64,000 nucleotides of DNA from positions 2,046,001-2,110,000 of the forward strand of contig JANHCV010000003.1 in the NCBI GenBank assembly GCA_025594325.1, given 5' to 3'. Below, in pieces: positions 54,277-63,989 of this stretch. The notes under the pieces were generated by a model that was not told the origin of the DNA, made no database searches, and saw only the letters and a program-made list of their open reading frames with translations. Within the stretch, counting starts at the first letter, position 1. Each line of letters opens with the position of its first letter. The translations under genes and the position numbers were made by a program. The DNA is from Blastocladiella emersonii ATCC 22665. Lineage: Eukaryota; Blastocladiomycota; Blastocladiomycetes; Blastocladiales; Blastocladiaceae.

Positions 54277-54988
54277 TCGGATCGCTAGTATTCATCCTCC
54301 TTCCTTTACCTTCACGTCATTTGCTTCCTCGTTCAATGTATCGATTTGTTGCTAATCTCTCACATGCATTCTCACGTCTCGCTCGTTCCCAGACGCAACG
54401 ATCGACTTGGAGGTGGCTAGAAGCACTTCGCAGGCGAGATCCGGCCAACAAAGGCGTTTGCTCTCGCATCCGTGGTCAGCTCATAACTCATTTGCGCGAG
54501 TACTGCAGCAAGCGACAAAGTTATGGTGGTAAACTCTGCAGCTACATCAGGCAGTCCGCACTAGAAGGAGGGAGGACCGACCTGTCCAGTTCAGCAGCTG
54601 GTGAGCCCTGGTCCTTGCGAGACGTCTTGATTTGCACCGCAAGGTTCCATCCTGTCGAGCAAACGAGCCTCGTGTGAGCCCGCATGCATGATTCTCTGGG
54701 ATGTCGGCGCAAGCTTGACGACGCGACGCGTCTCGCGTTCAGCGCGAGACAGAAACGTGATTTCGAAACGCGTCGGCGGCCAGGGTTGCCGTCTCATCAC
54801 CCCTTCGGTCACAACCCAGTCGTCTAGCTCGCGCAACGAGTACGGCTTGTCAACTAGTTTGGAAACAGTCTGCAATGAAAGCTGGGAGCCGATTTGCTGT
54901 GCTTCCACTGTCAGCGCGTTGTTCATGCCAAGGATGCGTTGAGGACTGATACAACCGGTATGGAGAGACCCGAGACCACACACTTCAG
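54277..54988. other. Intergenic region, accessory block 2 begins
   Basis: Follows the helicase stop. It contains a copy of the element shared with 43795-43860 (at 54715-54782). The short frames have no recognisable domain. Confidence 0.4.
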
Positions 54989-55250
54989 CACAACCTGTCG
55001 CGCATGGCCTCGGTGCGCCGGGTACGCGACTGGTACGCCGAGTCGTTCCACGAGCTGGTCGAGTTCCCGCGCATCCAGGTGCCGGCCTCGTTCAAGGCGC
55101 GCGACCGCATGCCGCTGCCGTCGGCGTCGGCGGCGGTGGCGGCCACGGCGCCGCCCGTGCACCGCTACTACACGCCGGTCGACGCGGACGTGCCCGTGTC
55201 GGACGACATGCGTGCGTACACGGCCAATTTCGTGACGCTCGTTGAGAACA
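54989..55250 (+). pseudogene. Truncated PDK/BCKDK-like mitochondrial kinase fragment
   Basis: After an acceptor-like CTTCAG, one frame reads HNLSRMASVRRVRDWYAESF then HELVEFPRI, which matches the N-terminal four-helix domain of pyruvate or branched-chain dehydrogenase kinases (V-R-x-WY-x-x-SF-x-x-L-x-x-FP). It continues through YYTPVDADVP to YTANFVTLVENI, where the family would go on with a K-x-RH-x-x-VV motif. Homology then stops and the family A upstream region soon begins. The ATP-binding half is absent, so this is a fragment, probably cut by the A/B insertion. Confidence 0.45.
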
Positions 55251-55612
55251 TCACATGTTCTTGTCGCTTGACCATCTCGAAGATGATTGTTTGGTCGACG
55301 CGGCCATCATCACCGTCGTCGATCGGCACGGTTGGTTCGCTCCAGAGGCTTCGCTCATCGCCATGCGCGACGCGACCATCGTGGTCGACGTGACGAAGGT
55401 GGCGCAGCTCGGTGCGCCGCTGCGCCACCCGCTTGCTCGGAGTCACCTGAGATCCGCTGCTTTCGCATTGTTCATCATCTCAAGCAGTGCACGACAAGTG
55501 TGCAAGGCGACTCGGAGCAAGGCATCGCCTAGAGATCTCGGCCGCCCTCCCCGCGTCAACTCATGCTCCTCACCCTTCGTTCAATTCGACCTTCATCGCT
55601 TGTAACGACACC
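55251..55612. promoter_or_regulatory. Family A copy 3 upstream region with a mutated TATA box
   Basis: From about 55391 it matches the A1/A2 promoter (GTGGCGCAGCTCG, CACCCGCTTGCTCGGAGTCA, AGATCCGCTGCTTTCGCATT). At 55530-55536 the TATAAAT of copies 1 and 2 is TAGAGAT, so the TATA box is lost. The 140 bp before it read as an open frame of unknown origin. Confidence 0.6.
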
Positions 55613-56596
55613 ATGTCTGCCCAGATTGTCCTCGCCTCGTCGTCCTCGTCGTCGTCGTCGTCCAAGGTGTTCCTGTCCTCGGCCAAGCTGCCGCTCAATG
55701 GCACCAGCATCAGCATGCCCGAGAACAAGCAAACCACCGACAACAACGAGTGCGTCGACTCGACGCCGACCCCCACGGTCGGCACGCTCAAGTCCCGGTT
55801 CGAGCGGCAGCTCAAGTCTGCTCCCGGCTCGCCCACGTCTCGTTCGCCCTGCTCGCGGTCCTCTGACCAGGTCCACGTCGCCCAGTTTGGCGATGCCAAG
55901 AACCAGCTCGCGCAGGGCAACAACGAGACCAAGTCGGTTCCGGCGTGCGCTGTGACGGCGGCGGTGGTGCTCGAGGCGCTCGCCGGGGTGCATGTGTCGA
56001 CCCTGCGCGGGGCTTTTGAGTCCGCCGCCGTGGCTACTGTCACACCCGCCGCTGTCGTCCCGACTACCCAGGCCGCTGTTGCTACGGCTACGGCGCTGAT
56101 CAAGACCCAGGAGACCTCGGCGTGCCCCGAACTCGCGGGCACCGTGGCAACCGAGATCCCCACCTCTTTCGAGTCGACGGCCGCGACTCACGTTCCCGCC
56201 GTCCCCGCTCAAGCCGAGAAGAAGCGCAGCACCGCTGGCAAAGTTCTGCGCTGGGTTCGCCGCCGTGCCGGCCACCGTGGCAGTGCGCCGGCGGCCGCGG
56301 TGAACCCCGAGGCGAAGGTGGCGGCGGTGGTCGAGTCCATGGCCATCGACTCGACCCTCGTCAAGCTCCCGGCCGAATTCGGCTCGGATCAGACGCTGGT
56401 CGAGTCGGCTTCGAGCTCCCGTTGGTCGTCGATCAAGGCTCGGGTCAGCAACCTCCTGGGCGGTGCATCCAGTACCGTCAAGGTGTCTGCTGCGACTCCC
56501 GAGCCGCGCTCGATTAAGTTTGGCGTCAAGGTTCTCCCCAATTCCTCGGCGCCCGTCGTCCTGCGGTCCGCTGTGGCCGCCGTTGATGGTTTCTGA
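55613..56596 (+). CDS. Family A copy 3 (diverged, intact ORF)
   Basis: Encodes 327 aa, the same length as copies 1 and 2. It keeps PLNGTSIS, NNECVDSTPTPTVGTLK, QVHVAQFGDAKNQLAQGNN, the basic patch KKRSTAGKVLRWVRRRAGHRG and SRWSSIKARVSNLLGGAS. It differs by scattered substitutions and by indels in multiples of three (an extra Ser in the N-terminal run, a shorter TATALIKT, a longer STAATHVPAV). The frame is intact but its TATA box is mutated, so expression may be weaker or differently controlled. A family B remnant follows 168 bp downstream. Confidence 0.7.
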   Translation: MSAQIVLASSSSSSSSSKVFLSSAKLPLNGTSISMPENKQTTDNNECVDSTPTPTVGTLKSRFERQLKSAPGSPTSRSPCSRSSDQVHVAQFGDAKNQLAQGNNETKSVPACAVTAAVVLEALAGVHVSTLRGAFESAAVATVTPAAVVPTTQAAVATATALIKTQETSACPELAGTVATEIPTSFESTAATHVPAVPAQAEKKRSTAGKVLRWVRRRAGHRGSAPAAAVNPEAKVAAVVESMAIDSTLVKLPAEFGSDQTLVESASSSRWSSIKARVSNLLGGASSTVKVSAATPEPRSIKFGVKVLPNSSAPVVLRSAVAAVDGF

Positions 56597-56764
56597 ATTT
56601 CTATGCTTTGCTTTCGTGATACCCCTCATCCTCACCTGTATTCTTGAAAAGTACTGTTCGTTTGCACTTCCCTTGTTCAATAATCTGATCTCTTTCGTGT
56701 GTTCCCATCATCATCGTTTCTTTGATCAGGATCAGACTTAGCTACTGGGCCCAATTGTGCGAGC

Positions 56765-57169
56765 ATGGCCGGCCATTCGGACGCGTTCGGCGTGCTGACG
56801 GCGATCCAAAACCTCATTTTCCTCGCGTACGTGGTCATCTCGTTCGACTTCCTGGTGACGATGGCCACGGTCGGCATGGCCGTAGCCGAGGAATCTTCAG
56901 TTTTGGGGTGCTGTTTCTCGGCCTGATCCTCTCCGTTTCGTTCTGGGCGCTGATCGCAGCCGGGAGGATCACGGCCACCTTCTACGGCCTGCGCACCTCC
57001 CTCGGCCCTCATTCTCAGCGTGGCGTAGTCGGTCACGGGCGACTCGGGCATCATTGGCGCTGGACTCGCCAACGACGCGCTCTCTGTCACGGCTGAACTC
57101 ATGAAGAGGGCCGTTGTTGTTGTCCGCGAGAACCTGCCCGTTCTCATCGCCAGTCACGTCCAAGCGCGC
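56765..57169 (+). pseudogene. Family B copy 3: decayed membrane-protein gene
   Basis: The start MAGHSDAFGVLTAIQNLIFL continues in one frame as AYVVISFDFLVTMATVGMAV and EESSVLG, which then runs into a stop. The next parts, VLFLGLILSVSFWALIAAGR, ITATFYGLRTS and AVVVVRENLPVLIASHVQ, lie in other frames. It retains the undamaged N-terminal region that shows where copy 1 has an extra base. Its end (HVQARR) runs straight into a family A fragment. Confidence 0.6.
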
Positions 57170-57357
57170 CGGCTTCGACCTCTCGCTGGTCGTCATTCAA
57201 GACTCGCATCGGCAGCCTCCTCGGCGGTGCATCCGGTACCGTCAAGGCGTCTGCCGGTTCTTCCGAGTCCAAGTCCGAGTCGCGACCGATCAAGCACGGC
57301 GACAAGGTTCTTCCAAGCACTGTGGTTGTTCCGCGGTACGCCGCCATTGTTTCTTGA
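57170..57357 (+). pseudogene. Family A copy 4: 3' fragment fused to family B copy 3
   Basis: An in-frame piece TSRWSSFKTRIGSLLGGASG, TVKASAGSS, RPIKHGDKVLPSTVVVPR ending in TGA matches the last 60 or so residues of family A. The 3' flank GATACCCCTCATC is also shared. The rest of the gene is missing, so a deletion has joined the end of a B gene to the end of the next A gene of a tandem A-B array. Confidence 0.7.
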
Positions 57358-57479
57358 GTTTTTTGCTTTCTGCGTCTTCTTTAGTTTGTGATACCCCTCA
57401 TCGTAAACCAAAATCTCTCTACATTTTTTGGCTGATTTGTGTGTAATATGATCGCTTATCATGTTCGTTCCTTCGTGAC

Positions 57480-57840
57480 TGTCGCGTTTCCGGCGACTAC
57501 CTTCACCGCCACCATGAACTCGCACGCGCAATCGCACACGAGACGTTCCTGCGCCACGCGCCGTCGATCTTGATCATAATCTCGGCGCTCGTCGCGGGGT
57601 CGCAGAGTCGGATCCGCTGCAGCAGGTTCTCGCTCAGCAACATCAGCATTTTCACATCGACATCTCGTCTACGTCTCGCTCTTACACCTGGACGCCCGCG
57701 TCTTGGACCGAGATCACCCTCTACCGCTCCGTCACGCTGTTCGCCAACGCTCTCGACTCGGCCGTGTACGCCATCTCGGCGCGCGCGCCCCTCACCTCAT
57801 CGTTGGGCGGCGTGGCGTGTTCACGTCGTCGGCCTTGATC
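57480..57840 (+). other. Possible remnant of another gene
   Basis: Two adjacent frames look protein-like: ELARAIAHETFLRHAPSILI and, in another frame, SYTWTPASWTEITLYRSVTL then FANALDSAVYAIS. They are collinear but not in one frame and end before a TTC microsatellite. I cannot name a family. Confidence 0.2.
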
Positions 57841-57871
57841 AACACGAAGATCATGGTCTTCTTTGGAGCCC

Positions 57872-57873
<2 letters not shown>

Positions 57874-57902
<29 letters not shown>

Positions 57903-57919
57903 CTTCTTCTTCTTCTTCT
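57874..57919. repeat. TTC microsatellite
   Basis: About 15 consecutive TTC units. It creates poly-Phe/Ser/Leu runs in all frames, so the open frames here are artefacts. Confidence 0.95.
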
Positions 57920-58849
57920 CGACCATGTGCGTTGGTCGCGAGACGTGCCTCGCCTGCTCCACGTGCCCGCTGGAATCATTCGTGCGTTCTTCAACACGGA
58001 ATGGGCTCGCGCGCGCGCGTTACCGGACCACGCGCACTTACCCCGGTTCCTCGCGATTACAGTCCGTAGAATTCACCTTTTTCGCGGGCCGGCTGGCGGC
58101 GGCAAGATTCGTGGCCTACCTTACCTCAACAACGACATGACGGGCATGGCGGCGCCTGCCACGGCCGAGACCAACCAACACCGGCGACTTGCCGCCGCGC
58201 ACCAGCAGTGCCGTCGTCGAGTTCATCGCGGCATCAGCGAGACCAAGCAGAAGAACCTCGCTCGAGTGGATGCCGTGCGCCGCTCATCAATCAACCTCGC
58301 CGGTTTCCCGCACCGCAACGTGGCCGAGCCCGACGCCGACGCCGTCGTCCATGTTCGTCTGCGTCACGGTCATGGCGCTACCGGTACTCAAGATCGTGTT
58401 CAACGGTAAGCAAGAAGAAGAAGTAGTGTGTGTAAGAAATATATCACTGATGAAAAACATAGATTCGGAAATATAAAGGGAATATCTGCTTGACCATGTC
58501 TTCCCGAGTGCGGCAAGCAAGCAAGCAAGCAAGCGAGCGAGCGAGCTAAGGTAAAAAGTGGAGATCCGTCGTTCCGCATGACCAACGTATCACCGGAGAG
58601 TAGACCCGGCCTATCACCATCCTTGACGGACAGCCCACTTCGGGACCGAGAGCGTAGGGCTGACTTTGCCCAGGTGCGGACGGACGCCGCCGCCGTCGCC
58701 CAGCGTGTGCGAACGGGAGAAGTCGACCGCCGCCCGCCGCCCAGCTCGCCGGATCGCTCCCTGTGTGACTTCTCTCTCTCCCGCGGCTGATCGGATCGCA
58801 CGTACACGCGCGTGTGTGTGAGACGTAGACCGCCATGGAGCGGTTGTGG

Positions 58850-58883
58850 TTGGGTTTGGGTTTGGGTTTGGGTTTGGGTTTGG
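58850..58883. repeat. TTTGGG hexamer array
   Basis: About five and a half perfect TTTGGG units. It resembles telomere-type G-rich repeats but differs from the usual fungal TTAGGG and lies internally. Confidence 0.9.
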
Positions 58884-58907
58884 AGACCCAATAAATACGC
58901 GAGCCGC

Positions 58908-58991
58908 GAGACATTACGCGCGAGACATTACGCGCGAGACATTACGCGCGAGACATTACGCGCGAGACATTACGCGCGAGACATCACGCGT
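58908..58991. repeat. 14-bp minisatellite GAGACATTACGCGC
   Basis: Six head-to-tail units. The first five are identical and the last has two changes (CATCACGCGT). Confidence 0.93.
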
Positions 58992-59143
58992 CTGTGGCGC
59001 CGCCGCGGAATCCACCCTTTTCTCGGTGCCGCCGATCCGAACCTGGCTTCACATCTGCGACCACCACTACAGCACGAAAGCTAATGCAAACCGTGGCGAG
59101 CGACTTGCCGCACTTGCCTTTTGCTGGTCAGAGAGGAGTGCTT

Positions 59144-59180
59144 CTTGTTCTTGTTCTTGTTCTTGTTCTTGTTCTTGTTC
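59144..59180. repeat. TTGTTC hexamer array
   Basis: About six consecutive TTGTTC units. Confidence 0.9.
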
Positions 59181-60098
59181 AGGTCGCCCGCGCCACGCGG
59201 CCGGCGGCGCGGCTCGGCTTCGCGTCCTTGAGAGAGAGTTCGGTTCGGCCCAGCAACTGTTGACGGCGGGTGGCGGCGTGATCGTGATCGTCGTCGTTCA
59301 TCGTCGTCGTTCATCGTCGTCGTCGTCCTTGTCGCCCTCGGCAAGCTCGTGGCGCGCGCAAAGCCGGCTCGGCCAACCGGCTGCTCAAGGCCGAGCGAGC
59401 GAGCGAACGAACGAACGAACGAAACGAAACGAACGAACGAGAGAACGAGCGAACGATCGTTTGTTCTCGCTCGCGGTATGGCGGTCTTTTTTCCAGCTCT
59501 CGGGCGCACCCTCTTGGGGCACTCATCATCCTCGTCCTCGTCCTCGTCCTCGTCCTCATCGAGTCGTCGCTCTCCCCTTCAAACGTCGTCGCCGTCGAGA
59601 AATCCTCTCTCGCTCTCATGGAATCGCTTACCGCTGTGCAGGCTCGGCGGGCGGCGGCGACGACGACAGTCCTTGCGCGCGCGTGGCGAGCAAACCAACA
59701 ACACTCGGCCTCGGGCCGCGGGCCGGGCTCGATTCGATCTGATCGATCGAGGATGGCGTTGCTTCGTGAAGTGGGGCAGTAGAGACGGTCGTCGGTCGTC
59801 GGTCGTCGGTACTCCCGCGCCATGGATGATGGAACATGAGAGCGTTGGCGCGGCAACACGTTGACGAGCGCAACGAGTGGGGTGGGTGGTCCTGCTGCAG
59901 GGGCGCTTTTCGGCCAGGGTCTGGCGCGCTCGCGCTTACCTCACCTCAGTTCGGCGAGACACGGTAGACAGAAAGGGGGATCGGTAGTAAAGGGACGACC
60001 AAACAGTTATACGACACGACGACGGCGATGACGCCCACGCTCGCGCGCGCGCTAATCTACGCGCCGCGACGCGCGTCACCCGGCACCAGCGGGGACGG

Positions 60099-62213
60099 TC
60101 ATGCTCGCCGCACGAGCTCGCCGGTCTTGTACATGCGCCATCCCGCGAACCCGACGGCGGCGATCGCGCCAACGGCGGCGGTGAGGGCGAGGTAGCGCGC
60201 GAGCGAGGACTTTTCTGCCTTACCGGGCCGGCCCTTGGGGATCGCGGACGCGGGGTTCATGGCGACGGCGGCGAGGACATTGTAGAGGTCGGCCATGATA
60301 TCGTCCTTGACGGAGATATGAATAGGCTTGTCGAGGCCGAGGTTGCGGCAGAAGACGTCGGGCGGGACCTCGAACCGCTGCTGGACGAGGTCGAGGTCCG
60401 ACTTGGTGGCGACCATGACGCAGGGGACCGACGACTCGAGCTGCTTGATGAGCGTGGCCACGTACGCGAACGAGTTGACGTCCGACGAGTCGTACACGAA
60501 GCACGCCACGTCGCACGCCTCGAGCCGCCGCCGGTTCGTGAGCACCTCGGACTCGTACTTGGACCCAAACTCCTGCATCACCAGGTACACCTCGCTGCCC
60601 TTGACCTCGACCGCGTTGACGACCGAAAACGCCCGCGTCGTCTGCGTGTACGACTCAATCATGGGCTTGCCGACGAGCTTGCGCAGGATCGCCGACTTGC
60701 CCGCGCCCGCCGCACCGAACACGGAGCACAGGAACGTGGACCGCCCGCCGGTCCCGAACCGCCGCCCGCCGCCGCTCCCCGCGCCGCTGCTACCCGCGGC
60801 CGCGCTGCTGCTGCTTCCCGACCCGCTGCTCCCACTGCCACCGCCACCGCTCCGCCGCGGGACGCGCGTGACGCGGAGCGCGGTGCGGGTGTCGCCGTCG
60901 AACCCGAGGTACGCGAGGTAGGCGAGGGTCTTGGAGTAGTCGAGCAGCGTGGTCATGGCCCACTGCGAGAGGAACCCCTGGAGCGTGAGTGCGCCGTTCT
61001 CGGTGGTGAGGGCCGAGTCGGGGAACCCGGACGCGGTCCACGGGTTGCCGGGGGACGTGGAGAAGAGTTCGGCGAGCTCGGCGTCGTTGAGAGCGCCGTC
61101 CTGGTCGAGGTCGTGGATGCGGAACAGGTCGGTGAGGAACGCGTGTCCCGTGGACGACAGCTCGACGCGCGCGTCGCCCGGAACGTCCATGGGCGGGCAC
61201 AGGAAATCCTCGCGCAGGCTCAGGTCCTCGCCGTACCCGAACTTGCGCAGGACGGTCCATGTGGTCTCGAGGCGGCCCTTCTGGATGAAGAGCGTGTGCA
61301 GGTACAGGAACCCGGACTCGGTGAGCCCCGTGTCGGTGATGCCCTCGGGGTCGTTTTCGAGGACCACCTCCTTGACGCCCTCGAGCTCCTGCTGCTGCAG
61401 CGGCGCGTTGAAGCATTTCTTCTGGAACTCGTTGAGCTCCTCGTCGTTGAGGCACCCGTCCTTGTCGAGGTCGCACAGGCGGAAGATGCGCTTGAGGGCC
61501 TCGACGCACTCGGGCTTCATGACGTGCTCGCGCGAGTCGTAGAGCGGGGCGGTCGGGTGGAGCACGGCCTTCTGGGCGAAATAGAAGACCTCGGAGATGT
61601 TGAGCGACTGCTTGGCCGAGCACTCGACGCACGTCTCGACCTCCTTGAACTCGGTCATGATGGGCAGGATCTCCTCTTCGAGCAGGTTATTGGTCACGTC
61701 GTCGCCGCGCACGTCGATCTTGTTGCCGACGAGGACGACGGGCACGTTGACGCCGAGCGACTTGATGTACGGCAGCCAGAACCCGGCAATGCGCTCAAAC
61801 GAGATGGGGTCGTCGACCGCGTACACGATGCAGATCACGTTGGCCTTGCGGATCTCGAGCTCGAGCTGCTGCCGGTTCTCGGTGCGCGCCGACGAGTCGA
61901 CAATATGCGTCGTCACGTTCTCGGGCGTCACCTCGGGCGGGATCGTGACCTCGGGGACGACGTGCTGGATCTACATGCGGGCGGGCGGGCGTGAGCGGTT
62001 CGCTGCACCGAGCGAGCGATCGATCGCGCGGCGGGCGTACGTTGGGGATAAACTGCTCCTTGATGAGCGACGTAATGAGCGTGCTCTTGCCCACGCCGTC
62101 TACGCGCGGGGGTTGCGGGTGACGACAGGTCAGCACTCGTGTGTGCCGCTGGACCAGCGTAGCGGGCAACACGCACCGTCACCGACGAGAAGGATCCGGA
62201 CGTCGCGCCACAT
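60099..62213 (-). CDS. GEM1: Mitochondrial Rho GTPase Miro/Gem1
   Basis: Exons 62213-62177, 62099-62041 and 61970-60099 encode 655 aa. The first GTPase domain opens RDVRILLVGDDGVGKSTLIT, followed by FIPNIQHVVPEVTIPPEVTP, THIVDSS and VLVGNKIDV. Two EF-hand loops are visible, DLDKDGCLNDEE and DLDQDGALNDAE, each with an adjoining hidden EF partner. A Gly/Ser-rich linker leads to the second GTPase domain (FGAAGAGKSAILRKL). The C terminus is a single membrane anchor (YLALTAAVGAIAAVGFAGW) with a short basic tail, placing it on the outer mitochondrial membrane. Gem1 supports mitochondrial shape, inheritance and ER contact sites. Both splice joins fall in the conserved N-terminal GTPase. Confidence 0.95.
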
Positions 62214-62600
62214 GATGTTGCTCGTGGTCGTAGCGGCAGGTTGGAGATGGTGGCGAGGCGAGGGGTGTGGGTGGCACGCGTCTGGCTGCCCTTGTCGCTG
62301 ACTGTCAGGCCGCTCTCACAAGGGCCGGCGGCGCGCAGCGTAGGTGTTTGATTCGTAGCGCCCGGCGCGCGTTGCGTCGAGTTGCGCGAGCGATTCCGTA
62401 GCAAAAGGGGCGGCGATATGCGCAGGCCGATCGGCGCGGGCGCGGCGGGTTTGGATGAGGCGCGCGTCTTGCCTCGGCTGTCTCCAAAGTTCGCTGCCGC
62501 TGCCGAGAACGGAGTCCCTCATGCGGGCGTGACGTGCCCGCGCGCGTGTGCTGGCTGCATCACAAAATTAGGGCTAGGTGTATTACTATTGATAAATCAG
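62214..62600. promoter_or_regulatory. GEM1 upstream region and SUA5 3' flank
   Basis: These 387 bp separate two minus-strand genes. No TATA box or RNA gene was seen. Confidence 0.45.
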
Positions 62601-63989
62601 CTAGGAGACAACGACCGACGCGGCCTTCTTGACGCGGTTCATGAAGGCGCGGCCGAGGTGCTCCTCGGGGGTGCCCTCGACCACGATCCCGGCGACCCCG
62701 CGCTCGTCGAGCCACCGCAGCGCGCGGAACAGCTCGCGGTTCGGGTCCTCGCGCGCGTCGAAGGCGAGCACGGAGCCCGACTGCACCGCCGCCTCGAGCC
62801 ACGCGTCCGCCGCCACCGTGTCGACCGTGCGCACCCACCCGACCACCGCCGTCAGGTTGCTGTCACCGCGGATCGCCTCAATCTGCTCCCGCACAGCCCC
62901 AGCCGTCGGCTGCAGGAGCAGGTGCACGGGCGCCGTGGGCGAGTAGTGGCGGTACTTCATCCCGGGGGCCTCGGGGACCGCGGACGCCTCGACGTGGCCC
63001 GAGTGGCACACGATCCGCTCGAACCCGGGCACGCCGCGCAGCGTTTCGACCGTGACGCCGCCGGGCCGGAGGACGACGGGGTTCGGCGTGACGGCGACGA
63101 CCGTGGACTCGAGCCCGCAGTCACACTGTCCCGCGTCGAGGATCAGGGGGATCCGGCCACTGAGATCCGTCTTGACGTGCTCGGCGAGCGTGGGCGAGGG
63201 CCGGCCGGATGAGTTGGCCGAGGGCGCGGCGAGCGGGACCCCCGCGACGGCGATCAGGGCGCGCGCGACGGGGTGGGCGGGGAACCGGACCGCGACCGTG
63301 GGCTGCCCCGCGGTGACGGTGGGCGGGAGCACGCCGGGCGCCGCGGGGAACAGGAGCGTGAGCGGGCCCGGCCAGAACCGCTGCATGAGCGGGACGTGCG
63401 ACTTTGGGATCTCGCCACCGGGCAGCAGCGCGCGCAGCATGGCGAGCGACGCCACATGTACAATCAGGGGGTTGTCGCTCGGCCGCTGCTTGGCGGCGAA
63501 GATGCGCGCCACGCCGCGCGCGTCCAGCGCGTTGCCCGCGAGGCCGTAGACCGTCTCGGTCGGCATCGAGATCACCTGCGACTCGGCGACCAGGTGGTGC
63601 GCCGCGCGCTCGAGCGCCGCGCGGCCTACCGGGTTGGTGATGACGGGCGCGGCGTCGAGGTGCGCGAGCGGGTCATTGCCCGATGTTGGTTCGGTCGGCG
63701 CGGCAGGGAACTGGAACCACGCGGGGTCGACGGCGACGACGGCCGTGTCCATGCCCTGGCCCATCAGCTGCGGGTCGACGGCCGCCGCGTGTTGCCGCGG
63801 ATCGAGAGCCATGGTCTGCGTGTGCACGGTGCGCGGAGCGGTGCTGATGCCCCGATAACGAGCGAGGGCGGGTGCAACGGGGGCAAGAAGGCAGCGGCGG
63901 ACGGTCGTCGCTGCCAGACTGCGATGGAGGGCGGTAGTCGCTGTTCTCGTTGAGGTGCCGCAGAGTCGCGGCGTAGTATACATGAGCAC
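62601..63989 (-). CDS. SUA5: Threonylcarbamoyl-AMP synthase Sua5
   Basis: A single exon for 462 aa. The YrdC domain contains QVISMPTETVYGLAGNALD, IFAAKQRPSDNPLIVHV, MQRFWPGPLTLLFP, VAVRFPAHPVARALI and AAPSANSSGRPSPTLAEHV, with the Lys/Arg and Ser-Asn residues that bind ATP and bicarbonate. The interdomain linker GMKYRHYSPTAPVHLL and a Sua5 C-terminal domain follow (GIVVEGTPEEHLGRAFMNRV). The protein makes the intermediate for t6A37 of ANN-decoding tRNAs. The first 59 residues are Arg/Ser/Thr/Ala-rich with no acids, like a mitochondrial presequence. A second ATG (codon 60, MALDPRQH) would give a cytosolic form. Confidence 0.95.
   Translation of the reverse strand: MLMYTTPRLCGTSTRTATTALHRSLAATTVRRCLLAPVAPALARYRGISTAPRTVHTQTMALDPRQHAAAVDPQLMGQGMDTAVVAVDPAWFQFPAAPTEPTSGNDPLAHLDAAPVITNPVGRAALERAAHHLVAESQVISMPTETVYGLAGNALDARGVARIFAAKQRPSDNPLIVHVASLAMLRALLPGGEIPKSHVPLMQRFWPGPLTLLFPAAPGVLPPTVTAGQPTVAVRFPAHPVARALIAVAGVPLAAPSANSSGRPSPTLAEHVKTDLSGRIPLILDAGQCDCGLESTVVAVTPNPVVLRPGGVTVETLRGVPGFERIVCHSGHVEASAVPEAPGMKYRHYSPTAPVHLLLQPTAGAVREQIEAIRGDSNLTAVVGWVRTVDTVAADAWLEAAVQSGSVLAFDAREDPNRELFRALRWLDERGVAGIVVEGTPEEHLGRAFMNRVKKAASVVVS

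Larger units (their letters stand above)
57920..60098. other. Repeat-rich intergenic region
   Basis: Over 2 kb without a convincing gene. It contains several simple arrays (TTTGGG, a 14-bp minisatellite, TTGTTC, GAAC/GAGC tracts near 59395-59450 and TCGTCC near 59530-59560). The piece at about 58340-58415 (SSMFVCVTVMALPVLKIVFN) could be a relic of a membrane protein, but nothing supports a gene. Confidence 0.45.

Noticed and set aside
58850-58883. True telomere
   Set aside because: Only about 34 bp, internal, and followed by several kb of unique sequence and housekeeping genes.
58908-58991. CRISPR-like array
   Set aside because: The 14-bp units are directly adjacent with no spacers; it is a minisatellite in a eukaryotic genome.
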